DNA of 64,000 bases from DASQZK01 sp963809925 (GTDB lineage Bacteria > Bacteroidota > Bacteroidia > Bacteroidales > GCA-2748055), in NCBI GenBank assembly GCA_963809925.1, contig CAWELH010000004.1:744001-808000 (forward strand), written 5' to 3'. A program made the translations under genes and the position numbers. The notes under the pieces were generated by a model. It saw only the letters and a program-made list of their open reading frames with translations. It did no database searches and was not told where the DNA came from. Positions 55,055 through 64,000 of this stretch are shown here, one piece after another (position 1 is the stretch's first letter; each line of letters starts with the position of its first letter).

Positions 55055-56917
55055 ATGAATCTGATCCGAAGTAGAAAATTTTCGTGCTTATTCTGGATTG
55101 TACTTTTCTTTTTAGTACCCCATGTCGGCCTTTATGCACAACTAGATGTAACTCACTTCAGCCAGGCATTCAACCGGCAAAAGACGTATAGGATTTTTCT
55201 TCCCGACAACTACGGAACTTCGCAAAAAAGATATCCCGTGATCTATTATTTTCATGGAAACACTGGAAATCATGAACTGAGTTTCCCTGAAGTACCCCTG
55301 CTGGTCAATGAAAACCAGGTTATTCTTGTTGCCTGGAACGGCAGGTCCGTTGACAGTGACCTTCGTCCCTATAATATTGGTAATCACTCTAATATCAACT
55401 ACCAGATTCAGTTCAAAGACTATTTTCTTGAACTTGTGGCATTGGTCGACAGCTCGTACCGGACAATTCCCGATCGTGCTCATCGTGGAGTAATCGGTCA
55501 TAGTATGGGCGGTATCATGTCCTTTTTCCTTGCAGGGAAATACCCGGACATGATCGGCACAGCGGTCAATTCAAAAGGCTCACCGGAATTCTTCATCGGT
55601 TACCCCGATAACCATACACTTTATCGCGTAAGATATATGTTCAGGAACCTCTATGGTATACGACTCAGATTTACAAACAGCACCAACGGAGAACTGGTCA
55701 ACCTGAACACCGAAGTACACCAGGCGGCGTTGAGGGAAAAGGGGCTGAATTACGAATACCATGTCTATGAGGGGGGGCATACTCTTACAGAAGATCAGTT
55801 CATTGATGCATTTAAATTCGTTGTGGCTTCCTTCAGGGATCCACTGCCTGATCCTGAGCGCTGGAATCATGCCGATCTGTATCCTGACTTTAGCGTATGG
55901 GGGTATGACGTCACCAGTGATCTTGACAAACCCGGTTACATCGAATTAAGAGGTGTGACAAAGGGCGGACTTGGAATATCAACCAAAAAATGGGAGCCTG
56001 ATGGCGGCCCGGTTCCTGGTGTTCATATCCATGTGAAGACGCCCGCCAGATACAAAGCCGGTACTTCATATAACCTGCTGGATTATAATGTCGCTACCGA
56101 CAAGCTCGTGAAATCCCAAACCGTAAGTGACACACAAGGAAGGATCAGTTTTGATGTCGACCAGAATATTCATCAGATCGGGATCTTCGCTAAAAATGAT
56201 CCGGCCGATATCAGCTGCGTTTCATATATGGTCAATGATTCCAGCTTGTTCCTGGACCATCACCTTGAATGCCCGATGAAGATCCGGCTGCTTAACAGGG
56301 GTGGCAGGAGCGCAAAAGGGTTGAAGCTAACCCTTACAACCACAACTGAAAATGTGGATATCCTGAATCCTGTCACCGACGCCGGTGATATCCTTTCCGG
56401 GGAGCTAAAATGGATTTCACCTCAGTTCAGGATAAAGGCAGATAATAAGCCGACAACAAACGGACAACCCTTCCGTGTCCGGTTTTTTCTTACCGTTACC
56501 GACAGTAAGGGGAATACCTGGAATGACGACTTTGACGTTCCTGTCTTTTACGATGTTCCTGCATTTAGCCGGATTGGTATCGACGATGGTGACAGTGAAA
56601 TGTTTGGTAGCGGGAACGGTAACAATATTGCCGAACCCGGCGAGGAGATCATGGTTTATGAAATCTCCGGCAGCAGCAACCGCACACGGCTCTACTATGA
56701 CGATCCCTATGTTGATGATGAAAGACTTTATACCGAAGTCCAGCCCGATAAATGGGGCGACGGATATACGGTATCGTCCGTGGTCCACATTGCCGATAAT
56801 TGCCCTCCGGGTCATAAGATCAGATTTCTTGCCCGCTATGAGATTAAAGACTGGCAGACGATAGACCGCCAGGTAACATGGGGGACATTTATCATCACAG
56901 TGGGAGGAAAGGAATAG
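55055..56917 (+). CDS. secreted esterase-like alpha/beta hydrolase with beta-rich C-terminus
   Basis: A 620-residue exported protein (signal 1-29). The esterase D/feruloyl-esterase-type domain (about 32-275) has YPVIYYFHGNTGNHEL (oxyanion side), the nucleophile elbow GHSMGG (Ser150) and GGHTLTE (His242); the acid residue is not clear. From about 285 to 620 there are beta-sandwich repeats (LNRGGRSAKGLKLTLTTTTE, VRFFLTVTDSKGNTW), probably a surface-binding or CARDB-like module. It probably removes acyl groups from a polysaccharide. It begins a plus-strand series with the FN3 lipoprotein and the next secreted protein. Confidence 0.85.
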   Translation: MNLIRSRKFSCLFWIVLFFLVPHVGLYAQLDVTHFSQAFNRQKTYRIFLPDNYGTSQKRYPVIYYFHGNTGNHELSFPEVPLLVNENQVILVAWNGRSVDSDLRPYNIGNHSNINYQIQFKDYFLELVALVDSSYRTIPDRAHRGVIGHSMGGIMSFFLAGKYPDMIGTAVNSKGSPEFFIGYPDNHTLYRVRYMFRNLYGIRLRFTNSTNGELVNLNTEVHQAALREKGLNYEYHVYEGGHTLTEDQFIDAFKFVVASFRDPLPDPERWNHADLYPDFSVWGYDVTSDLDKPGYIELRGVTKGGLGISTKKWEPDGGPVPGVHIHVKTPARYKAGTSYNLLDYNVATDKLVKSQTVSDTQGRISFDVDQNIHQIGIFAKNDPADISCVSYMVNDSSLFLDHHLECPMKIRLLNRGGRSAKGLKLTLTTTTENVDILNPVTDAGDILSGELKWISPQFRIKADNKPTTNGQPFRVRFFLTVTDSKGNTWNDDFDVPVFYDVPAFSRIGIDDGDSEMFGSGNGNNIAEPGEEIMVYEISGSSNRTRLYYDDPYVDDERLYTEVQPDKWGDGYTVSSVVHIADNCPPGHKIRFLARYEIKDWQTIDRQVTWGTFIITVGGKE

Positions 56918-57007
56918 TCAGAATTTTCACAGTAGTGCTTATTCTCTCACATACACTCGTATAGCAGAAGAAATTTGCCATAGGTGGCAGTATAAAAATT
57001 AATAAGT

Positions 57008-59581
57008 ATGAAACTGAAGTTCCTCATCATCCCGGGAATTGTCCTGTTCCTTGCAGCTTCCTGCAGTAATTCAGACGATCGGATTGGTCTTTCAGATGAT
57101 TTCTCAGGTATTTCGGGCTGGATGGAAGTCAATCCCGTTGGTGATACTGTGCCACCTGAACTTAAACTGGAGATCAAGGATGGCTCGATGATCATTCACC
57201 ATAAATTCAGAACGCTGGAATTTGCCGATGAAAAATGGCCATGGATCAACAACCCGGAGGATACATCTACAAACCTTAGAAGAAATTATGGGACGGTGGA
57301 CCTCGATAAATACCATTATGTCGTTCTCAATGTGAAGGAGAAGGGATCAAGCAGTTATTTTGATATTAATGGCTTCACCACCAAACTCGGATATACCACA
57401 GGTACCACAGTCATCGATCTGAAAGATTATGATGATGCCGCGATACAAGGGGTACAGACGATCGATTTTGGCATTGACCTTCAGGATAACCATACCCGCC
57501 TTGTCCTCGACGATCTTAAATTTGTATCAAAACTCACGGCTGAGGAAACGCCCAGGCTCATTGGAGGCGGATTGAAGGTAAGGGATGAGAATTTAAATCC
57601 AAGGCCCTACCATGGTCTTGAAGCATTGAAAATCAGGGAGAACTTACCACTACCACATCCTGACGAAGAAGAAATGGCAACATTCAGGGATGATGCAACC
57701 GGTGCCATCACAACCAGACTTACTGACACTCCGGGTGACGATTATTTCGGAGAAGGTGGAATATGGTCGGCAGATGGTAGTGCGGTGAAATTTGAAAGCA
57801 GCAGGAAAATAGGAGGAATACCGATATGCATTCCCGGTGAAGGAAAAATTATTGCCGGACCTGAAGGTGCGGCCTGGCGGATGTGGAGCCTGGACAATGC
57901 TGACATCATATATCTTATGAAACGAAAAGGACTGACTTTCAGCGTTTCATCCTGGAATATGAAGACCAGGAAGGAGAATGATATTGCACAATTCAACGTA
58001 CCAGAAGTAGGTTCGTATGTCGAATTTAAACGATTTACACCACTGGGCAATATTATCGTCGGTTTCAGGGAAACACCGCATCTGTATATTATTGATGTGC
58101 ATAATAATGAAGCCAGGTATATTGAGCTTCCCACCAGGCTTAAGGATGTTGAAATAAATGAAGATGAGAATGTCGTCGACTGGGCAAACTGTTATACCTA
58201 TGAGAGGCCATGGAGAAATTTTAAAACCGGGGAACACGGTCTGACACCAGGTTTCAGTGCCGGTCATGCCAGCTGGGGACAGAATGGCATGGTGGCGAAC
58301 TTTGGTGGGCATCTGAATGTCTTTGTGCCCGGCGACATTGGCAGGACGTTTACACCCGGTGACAGGATCAAGGTATGGGCCAACTGGGAGAATGATATTG
58401 TTACGGATTACGGGAATCTTACCGTTGATAATCAGTATGTCTTTACAAACGGGACAAGAGGAGACGTGAAAAATCAACACCTGATGATCCCATCTTCAGA
58501 TCCGGGCGCCGTTATGCGGGTGGCCCGTTATTTCACAAAATTTTCCTGGACATCAACCACGTACAGCAGACCGAGTCCTGATTATACAAAACTCATCTAT
58601 AATGAAAACGCTATCGGAAACACCGAATTGTATATGGTGTATGTCAGGCGGCCCGATGCACCGGTCGACGTGAGACTTGACGGCACATCACTGAAATGGA
58701 AGGCGCCTGGCCGTAAACTCGAGATCGCCGGCTACATTATTTATGGATCAGACAGCAGTGGGCGGAATTTCGTCCGGATAAACAGCAATCCGGTTAATGG
58801 CGAAGAATATTCTGTTGATCATCCCAGGAATTTCTATGCGGTGACTTCCGTTGAACATTCCGGACTGGAAAGTTCCTTTTCCACAGAAGTATCGGCAGGC
58901 GGTGGACGATCATTCTATTTTGAGGCCGAAAATATGCAGATCACGGCTCCGGCAAGGCATTTTTTTGACGGGTACTGCAACAACTTCCAGTGCATACGAA
59001 TCAATGCTGAATCGGATGAAGAACATGTCCGTGCCGGCGAAGTCAGGATACCTCTGACTGAACTGCCTTCAGGAACTTATCATATCTGGCTGAGGGTGAA
59101 AGGGCAGGGAACATGGTCAGCCGGTAATGAACAGGTCCGGGTATCTGAAAATGAGTGGAAATGGGTAAGTGATGGTGTTTGCCAGTCTGACGGTACTGCG
59201 AAGGATCTGATAGTTAGCGCTGCTGATGATGATTTGAAACTGGATTTAGTCCTGTTAACAGCAGATGATTTTACTCCTGTAGCCGCGTATCCCTGTGATG
59301 CTCTTGCGCCCGGTGCCGTTGACGGTTTCAGTGCCACGGCAAACGGAAAACAGGTGCACCTTTCCTGGAACGCATCCAATGCGCCAGATCTGCACCATTA
59401 TTCGGTATATTGTGGAAACTCACCTGATTTTGACTGCGACAATACCTCCCTCATACGGTCGGTACTAAAGACAAACATCACCGATATACTTCCCGGTAAG
59501 CCGAGGGGCATGTTTTACAAGGTTGTGGCGGTAGATAGCCGCTGGAATACAAGTGAACCGGCGACCGTAAAGGTGAATTAA
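57008..59581 (+). CDS. lipoprotein with beta-propeller-like and FN3 domains
   Basis: An 857-residue lipoprotein (lipobox Cys19). A beta-sandwich at about 25-175 (DDFSGISGWMEV to RLVLDDLKF) is followed by a propeller-like region at about 215-545 with TRLTDTPGDDYFGEGGIWSA, MWSLDNADIIYLM and GHASWGQNGMVANFGGHLNV, reminiscent of oligogalacturonate lyase (PL22) and TolB-like propellers. An FN3 domain (about 550-620), a CBM-like beta-sandwich (FYFEAENMQI, about 635-760) and a final FN3 (about 770-857, SATANGKQVHLSWNASNAPD) end the protein. It is close to the esterase and next to an unknown secreted protein, so it acts on the same glycan. The enzymatic role is a guess. Confidence 0.75.
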   Translation: MKLKFLIIPGIVLFLAASCSNSDDRIGLSDDFSGISGWMEVNPVGDTVPPELKLEIKDGSMIIHHKFRTLEFADEKWPWINNPEDTSTNLRRNYGTVDLDKYHYVVLNVKEKGSSSYFDINGFTTKLGYTTGTTVIDLKDYDDAAIQGVQTIDFGIDLQDNHTRLVLDDLKFVSKLTAEETPRLIGGGLKVRDENLNPRPYHGLEALKIRENLPLPHPDEEEMATFRDDATGAITTRLTDTPGDDYFGEGGIWSADGSAVKFESSRKIGGIPICIPGEGKIIAGPEGAAWRMWSLDNADIIYLMKRKGLTFSVSSWNMKTRKENDIAQFNVPEVGSYVEFKRFTPLGNIIVGFRETPHLYIIDVHNNEARYIELPTRLKDVEINEDENVVDWANCYTYERPWRNFKTGEHGLTPGFSAGHASWGQNGMVANFGGHLNVFVPGDIGRTFTPGDRIKVWANWENDIVTDYGNLTVDNQYVFTNGTRGDVKNQHLMIPSSDPGAVMRVARYFTKFSWTSTTYSRPSPDYTKLIYNENAIGNTELYMVYVRRPDAPVDVRLDGTSLKWKAPGRKLEIAGYIIYGSDSSGRNFVRINSNPVNGEEYSVDHPRNFYAVTSVEHSGLESSFSTEVSAGGGRSFYFEAENMQITAPARHFFDGYCNNFQCIRINAESDEEHVRAGEVRIPLTELPSGTYHIWLRVKGQGTWSAGNEQVRVSENEWKWVSDGVCQSDGTAKDLIVSAADDDLKLDLVLLTADDFTPVAAYPCDALAPGAVDGFSATANGKQVHLSWNASNAPDLHHYSVYCGNSPDFDCDNTSLIRSVLKTNITDILPGKPRGMFYKVVAVDSRWNTSEPATVKVN

Positions 59582-59608
59582 AAAAATTTCAAAAAAAGCT
59601 AATATACT

Positions 59609-61516
59609 ATGACTATTGCTCGAAGAATGTTCAGGGAAATGATTGTCATCCTATCCTTTTTCATGATAACAGTATTTCCCTGTGCCGGAAGTTACAATCC
59701 TGACGAAGTAACGACGTATGTAAATGATGGGGGTGAAAAGGTATTCGTCATACACGCCCCGATCCGTGATCTAAATGAGTTTCGCGTGCTGGCGAAACAG
59801 GCTGTAAGGCTTAAGCAATTCGGACGAGTTGAAATCAACATTAGCGAGCTTGCAGAGAACAGCTACTATGAAAAACCGGAAGGGAATAATTTCTGGTACG
59901 AATATGCGAGCAATAATCCAACACCTTACAAATTTTTCCCGGATCCGAAAATTGCACCGTTCATTCCGGCCGAAAGTGTGAAAAAAAACAGGGAACTCCT
60001 CCTGGCGAAGGCGAAAATCCTTAAAGAATATGGAATTGATGCAGCCTTTTGGTGTTATGAACCGAACTTCCTTCCGGAAGCCTTTTATGAAGCCTGGCCG
60101 CACCTCCGTGGCGCAAGGGTTGACCATCCCCGAAGGAATAATGTTCCTGCCTTTGCACCCTGCGTGAGTGAAAAGGAGACCCAGGAGATGTATGCAGGAA
60201 TGGTGGCGGAACTGCTTAGAAACGTACCTTCGATCCATACCTTCTTCTTTAAAACCAATGACGCAGGGTCGGGCATCTGCTGGTCCGACTGGCAGTATAC
60301 CGGACCAAATGGACCTGATCATTGCAAAAACCTGTCGATGGGAGAAAGGGTTGCCGACCTGATGAACGCATTTAAGGAAGGGGCATCCAGAGCAGGTAAG
60401 GAAATTTCCATATATCTTACAGGATCGATGTTCTCCGACAAAGAGAAGGAAGACATCTATGCGCATCTTCCCGAAAACTGTCATTTTCAAAGTCATAACT
60501 CCGATGAGGTCCGTTCCATCAGCAGCATGATTGTAAGCACTTATCCGGTGCGTGGTCTTTTTGATCCGTTTTCAGTTTTCGGCAACATAAACTCCCTTGC
60601 AAAAGGAGATGCCGGTACCGTTTTCATAAGTTTTAGAGCCTCGTACGACCGTGGCGTTGAGAGCCCGGAGGCTATGGATAAAATGTTTGATATGCTGGTC
60701 GATTATATCGGAAAACCGGCTGTTGAGGGCAAACAGGCTGAGATGGATCAGCTTCATAAACTTTGCGAAGCCTGGGCAGGCCCGAATTCAGCCGATAAAT
60801 TGTTCAATGCCTTTCTTCAACTGGAGGACGCAGATCAGTATAAAAGGACGGCGGTAGGAGGTGTAAGCCCGATGTATTGGGGTGTCACGGCACGGCACAT
60901 CACACGTCCGCTCGTCATAAAGCCTGATTTGCTTACAGAAGCTGAAGAGTCTTATTTTCTGCCCTACGTGTTCAATCCGTCTCTCACTGAGGCGAGGATG
61001 GACTATACCGATATTCATGGTGCACACAGATCTATCGAACCGGGTATGATGCAGCGATATGTCTCTCAGCTTAAGAGCGCGGCAACATTATTGGAAGAAG
61101 TTGACAACCAGGCGCCGGAAATTGTTTTTATCCGTCAAATGGCCAAAGCCGTCAGGATATATGCCAGTATCATGAGAAGCTGCGGCAATTTCGGCGAAGC
61201 TCAGATGATCATAGACCGTAATGCCGGGAAACTTAGCATGGAAGCTCACCGGCCCAATAAAATCCCGACATGGGATGGTGACCCGGATCTTCAGGCTTTC
61301 AATGCCATAATGCGCGACGAACTGGACAATACGCAGGAGCTGATAGATCTTCTGGATGATGGTGGTATGAACCTGATCTGTCATGCACCCATAGCCGAAT
61401 TTGAAGATTCGTTCCTGCTTGGCCCGGATTTGAAAGATCAGCTGAAACAAAAGAGAAAGATTATGATCGCTCACTGGACAGACATAGAGAGTTATTTGAC
61501 AACCCCTTTTAAATAA
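59609..61516 (+). CDS. secreted protein of unknown family, TIM-barrel glycosidase-like
   Basis: A 635-residue exported protein (signal peptide 1-27, ending CAGS). The N-terminal 50-100 region has VNISELAENSYYE-type text, and the centre (about 110-300) reads as a TIM barrel: LKEYGIDAAFWCYEPNFLPE, RVDHPRRNNVPAFAPCVSEK, FFFKTNDAGSGICWSDWQYT, SIYLTGSMFSDKEKEDIY. Acidic and aromatic residues at strand ends (Asp, Trp-Cys-Tyr-Glu, Asn-Asp) resemble GH20/GH67/GH115-like enzymes, but I cannot match a numbered family. The last 250 residues are helical. It follows the FN3 lipoprotein by 27 bases, so they are probably co-expressed. Confidence 0.7.
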   Translation: MTIARRMFREMIVILSFFMITVFPCAGSYNPDEVTTYVNDGGEKVFVIHAPIRDLNEFRVLAKQAVRLKQFGRVEINISELAENSYYEKPEGNNFWYEYASNNPTPYKFFPDPKIAPFIPAESVKKNRELLLAKAKILKEYGIDAAFWCYEPNFLPEAFYEAWPHLRGARVDHPRRNNVPAFAPCVSEKETQEMYAGMVAELLRNVPSIHTFFFKTNDAGSGICWSDWQYTGPNGPDHCKNLSMGERVADLMNAFKEGASRAGKEISIYLTGSMFSDKEKEDIYAHLPENCHFQSHNSDEVRSISSMIVSTYPVRGLFDPFSVFGNINSLAKGDAGTVFISFRASYDRGVESPEAMDKMFDMLVDYIGKPAVEGKQAEMDQLHKLCEAWAGPNSADKLFNAFLQLEDADQYKRTAVGGVSPMYWGVTARHITRPLVIKPDLLTEAEESYFLPYVFNPSLTEARMDYTDIHGAHRSIEPGMMQRYVSQLKSAATLLEEVDNQAPEIVFIRQMAKAVRIYASIMRSCGNFGEAQMIIDRNAGKLSMEAHRPNKIPTWDGDPDLQAFNAIMRDELDNTQELIDLLDDGGMNLICHAPIAEFEDSFLLGPDLKDQLKQKRKIMIAHWTDIESYLTTPFK

Positions 61517-61588
61517 AGATAATACAGACTGGATAAGGGAAAGAAAGCAGGGAGCAAAGAATGATAAATTGTAGATTTCAGATAGGCT

Positions 61589-62728
61589 ATGACCAGTGAC
61601 CGAAAATACAATTCTACTATGAAAAATTCATTGGACATTCCACAGAAACGTATAATGTCGGTCGATGCCCTCCGGGGCTTTGACATGCTGATGATCATTG
61701 GTGCCAACCGTTTTTTTTACGGCTTGCATAAAGGTGCAGACACGCAGATCACAGGCTTTATGGCAGGACAATTCGACCATCCTGAATGGTTTGGATTTCA
61801 TTTCTACGATATCATCATGCCATTGTTCCTCTTCGTAGTCGGAGCAGTGATCCCCTTTTCTGTGGACAAGCGACTTTCGCTCAATCCTGATAAATCTTCA
61901 CTCATTTTACACCTGCTGAAGCGCGTTCTCATCCTCTGGATTCTCGGCTGGATTGTTCAGGGAGGTATCCTCAACCTGGACATCAATCATTTTCATATTT
62001 TCAGCAATACACTTCAGGCCATTGCGGTAGGTTATTTCTTTTCCTCTATCGCTTACCTGTATATGTCGAAAAAGACACGATACATATTTTTTGCTGCCTG
62101 TCTGATTCTCTATGCCATCCTGCTCACTGTACCGGTCGTTCCCGGCATAGGTAGAAGCACACTTGCAATGCCTGGAAAAAACTTTCCGCTTTATGTAGAT
62201 CAGCTGATTATGGGTAAATTCGATGACGGCACCCAGTACACCTGGATCCTTTCCAGCCTGGGCTTCATAGCCACTGTACTTTCAGGACTTTTTGCCGGTG
62301 AGATGATTCAAACGATCAAAGACAGAAAGAAAGTAGCACTTCTGTTGTTGCTTATTGGTCTTGCCGGATTTGCTGCCGGGATGTTATGGGGAATATGGCT
62401 TCCCATTGTAAAAAAGGTATGGTCAAGTTCCTTCGTACTTTTTTCATCCGGCATTTGCTTCGTCCTTTTGGCGTTTTTTTACTGGATTATCGATGTCAAG
62501 GGATATTCGCGGTGGGCATTTTTTCTCCGGGTTATCGGGATGAATGCCATATTCGCATACATGGTGGCCAATACCATCAATCTTCCGGGCATATCCACCC
62601 AGCTCCTTTTCGGGCTGAAACAGTATGTCGGGGAATACTATTCCGTCTTTACTGCTCTTGGCGGATTTTTTATACTGTATCTGCTACTGTGGTATTTCTA
62701 CAAGAAAAAAACATTTATTAAGGTCTGA
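61589..62728 (+). CDS. DUF5009 / heparan-alpha-glucosaminide N-acetyltransferase-like membrane protein
   Basis: A 379-residue inner-membrane protein with about ten helices. The N-terminus RIMSVDALRGFDMLMIIGAN followed by HPEWFGFHFYDIIMPLFLF is the DUF5009 signature, shared with eukaryotic lysosomal HGSNAT and bacterial NagX. These transfer or handle acetyl groups on amino sugars across the membrane, with the conserved His and Asp in the first loop. A second ATG at 61619 (MKNSLDIPQKR) is equally plausible as the start. It follows the unknown glycosidase by 72 bases and closes the operon-like group with the esterase, so acyl turnover on a glycan is a theme here. Confidence 0.88.
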   Translation: MTSDRKYNSTMKNSLDIPQKRIMSVDALRGFDMLMIIGANRFFYGLHKGADTQITGFMAGQFDHPEWFGFHFYDIIMPLFLFVVGAVIPFSVDKRLSLNPDKSSLILHLLKRVLILWILGWIVQGGILNLDINHFHIFSNTLQAIAVGYFFSSIAYLYMSKKTRYIFFAACLILYAILLTVPVVPGIGRSTLAMPGKNFPLYVDQLIMGKFDDGTQYTWILSSLGFIATVLSGLFAGEMIQTIKDRKKVALLLLLIGLAGFAAGMLWGIWLPIVKKVWSSSFVLFSSGICFVLLAFFYWIIDVKGYSRWAFFLRVIGMNAIFAYMVANTINLPGISTQLLFGLKQYVGEYYSVFTALGGFFILYLLLWYFYKKKTFIKV

Positions 62729-62947
62729 TGTAAAATTTATGAATCTGTAAGAATACAAGATAAGATTATGGAATGGATGATTACCAGGAGGGAATGTAAG
62801 TGTCCCTATTCAATGATTTGTAAAATCAAGGAAAATAAAGCATTAAGCTCAGCATTAACTTTCCTTAGCTTACTATTATAAGCTATTATCCTAGAAATGA
62901 TACATGAGTGCAGAACTTTAGCGTAGTTAATTATTAAATTGATAGTC

Positions 62948-63739
62948 ATGAAAACATTTAAATTGATCTTGTTTATACTTGGGATATTCCTTCTTATGCT
63001 AAATGTTACCGGACTTTTTTCTTCCCTGCGCAATGATGAGTTAACTCTTGAGCCGACACCATACAAGGATGATATTTCCGTACCCTTCCCGGAAGCAAAA
63101 AAACAATGGAATAAGATGAAGGATGAATCGGATAAGGATTTTGCCATCCGAGCCACCTGGCTGTTCAATCACTCGATGGCGCATTACTGGCGCGATGAGG
63201 GAATAAAAAAATACAATATGCTCGTGCCGTTCCGTGAAAATTATATCCTTAGGTTGCAACAGATGCTCACGGGAGATAAGAAATATGAATTCAGGAATTA
63301 TAAGAAGGTTATGGAACGTGGTGTAGGTATCTGTTCACAGCCATGCATCGGCTTGCAGGATCTGCTCCGGAAGAACGGGATCAAGGCTGACCTATGGGAT
63401 ATCAAGGGGCACGTGGTTGTTGAAGCGACTTTCAAGGATGGTGAAAAAAATATACTCGATCCGGATTATGGACATATCGTTCCCTACGGAATGGAAGACA
63501 TTGAAAAGGATCCCAACATTGTCAGAGCTTCCTACAGTAACCAGGATGATGTATACGCCCCGGAGCTGAAGGAGCATAAACACACACAGGATATCATTGA
63601 TGAATATGAGAAGGACGGAAATCATATCTATACTATGGATAAATCGTTCGAGAATTTTGCCTATGGAGCGATATGGGTGATTCCTTTGTTACTGTTGATT
63701 CCCTATTTGCTGACCCTTATAAAAACCGGAATATCATGA
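62948..63739 (+). CDS. membrane-anchored transglutaminase-like protein
   Basis: A 263-residue protein with N-terminal (about 5-26) and C-terminal (about 240-260) hydrophobic helices flanking a transglutaminase-like cysteine-protease fold. The triad is visible: Cys129 in GVGICSQPC, His155 in IKGHVVVEA and Asp171 in ILDPDYG. The start at 62948 is preferred to a TTG three codons earlier. The soluble domain probably faces the periplasm. Its stop codon overlaps the next gene's start (ATGA), so the two are coupled. Substrate unknown: amide cleavage or protein crosslinking are both open. Confidence 0.8.
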   Translation: MKTFKLILFILGIFLLMLNVTGLFSSLRNDELTLEPTPYKDDISVPFPEAKKQWNKMKDESDKDFAIRATWLFNHSMAHYWRDEGIKKYNMLVPFRENYILRLQQMLTGDKKYEFRNYKKVMERGVGICSQPCIGLQDLLRKNGIKADLWDIKGHVVVEATFKDGEKNILDPDYGHIVPYGMEDIEKDPNIVRASYSNQDDVYAPELKEHKHTQDIIDEYEKDGNHIYTMDKSFENFAYGAIWVIPLLLLIPYLLTLIKTGIS

Positions 63740-64000
63740 AGAAAATCATTGGATTGATTTCTCTTGTACTGCTGGTGTCCTTGACAGGCTATGCCGTGTC
63801 GCGACTTTCCGGCGAAAAAAAACAAAAAATGAATAAGGGTGAGGCGATGGCAATTGAAAACCCTGAATCTTTTCAAAGAAGATGGACGTATGTTTCTGAA
63901 ACCTCCGCCGTTATTTACTGGCAAATCGATGATATCAGCCATTCAGCCAGGAGTTATGTTGAATATGGGATGACGCAGAAACTCGGGCAGAAGACCGCTG
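63736..64000 (+). CDS. exported protein with FN3-like N-terminus, possible metallophosphoesterase (3' truncated)
   Basis: Eighty-eight codons are seen before the window ends. A signal peptide (MKKIIGLISLVLLVSLTG...) is followed by a lysine-rich linker and RRWTYVSETSAVIYWQIDDI then SARSYVEYGMTQKLGQKT. This pattern (xxVSWxTxxxSxSxVxYG) is the purple acid phosphatase N-terminal FN3-like domain, so a metallophosphoesterase may follow. The start codon overlaps the stop of the transglutaminase-like gene by four bases. Only the N-terminus supports the call, so it is tentative. Confidence 0.6.
   Translation, partial: MKKIIGLISLVLLVSLTGYAVSRLSGEKKQKMNKGEAMAIENPESFQRRWTYVSETSAVIYWQIDDISHSARSYVEYGMTQKLGQKTA

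Noticed and set aside
59771..60496. 241-codon open frame on the minus strand
   Set aside because: It lies wholly inside the secreted 635-residue gene on the other strand, has a Cys/Phe/Ile-rich mixture without any domain pattern, and is best explained as the reverse reading of that gene.
1..64000. SusC/SusD-type polysaccharide utilization locus
   Set aside because: No TonB-dependent receptor or SusD-like lipoprotein is encoded; the glycosidases stand in small separate units with SSS or MFS carriers.
1..64000. tRNA, rRNA, insertion sequence, prophage or integrase
   Set aside because: No transposase, integrase, capsid or ribosomal RNA-like sequence was seen, and no cloverleaf candidate stood out in the intergenic gaps on reading; a tRNAscan run would settle the last point.

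Overview
The window reads as a chromosomal contig from a free-living, glycan-degrading member of the Bacteroidota, most likely Bacteroidales or Marinilabiliales. The evidence is two proteins with C-terminal type IX secretion (T9SS) sorting domains, glycoside hydrolase families typical of the group (GH2, GH78, GH97), DUF1080/DUF6599/DUF6807 proteins, Tat-like Gfo/Idh/MocA dehydrogenases, a LytS/LytTR pair, an ancient-type transglutaminase-like protein and TAnnTTTG promoter boxes. Codon use and base composition look even along the window. I see no rRNA, tRNA, CRISPR array, prophage or insertion sequence.

Layout. 0-4.4 kb: 3' end of a MarC-family gene, then minus-strand DUF6599 and a secreted GH2 enzyme. 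4.5-9.6 kb: a double-thioredoxin protein, a secreted RraA-like protein, and a LiaF-like / LytS-type kinase / LytTR regulator operon preceded by three direct repeats and a Bacteroidota promoter. 9.6-13.7 kb: SGNH hydrolase, a T9SS-exported cupredoxin, a decayed gene, and a patatin-barrel (type Vd-like) protein. 14-18.7 kb: GroES-like protein, then a minus-strand run DUF1080, M1 peptidase, D-2-hydroxyacid dehydrogenase and 3-methyladenine glycosylase I. 18.9-27 kb: EamA exporter, two divergent SSS symporters, AraD-like epimerase and a large secreted protein of uncertain family.

27-31.5 kb: a priming sugar-phosphate transferase, a DUF1987/SiaC-type protein and a GH97 enzyme that all carry single-base frameshifts within 2.4 kb, pointing to local decay or local consensus error. 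31.6-41 kb: small outer-membrane protein, PrsW protease, aldo/keto reductase, a 1504-residue T9SS beta-helix/LamG protein with a good terminator, and a 14-TM MFS exporter; the convergent gap after it holds three TTCACCCC repeats with an exact 20-nt period. 41-54.5 kb: Gfo/Idh/MocA dehydrogenase plus TIM-barrel isomerase, divergent from a GH78 rhamnosidase; then an operon of an Nramp-like transporter with altered metal-site motifs, M20 peptidase, NAD-dependent epimerase and DHDPS-like aldolase; then DUF6807, Gfo/Idh/MocA and DoxX on the minus strand. 55-64 kb: secreted esterase, FN3/beta-propeller lipoprotein, unknown secreted (probably TIM-barrel) protein, DUF5009 acyltransferase-like membrane protein, a transglutaminase-like protein and the start of a phosphatase-like gene.

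Working together: secreted hydrolases and esterases release mono- and oligosaccharides, SSS, MFS and Nramp-like carriers move solutes, and cytoplasmic or periplasmic epimerases, dehydrogenases and an aldolase process them. No SusC/SusD pair is present in 64 kb, so these are not canonical polysaccharide utilization loci. The best leads are the LytTR-type iterons, a 22-bp LacI-like palindrome at 54.7 kb, a 12-bp inverted repeat in front of the GH78 gene, the Nramp-like catabolic operon, and the large secreted proteins that I cannot place in a family.
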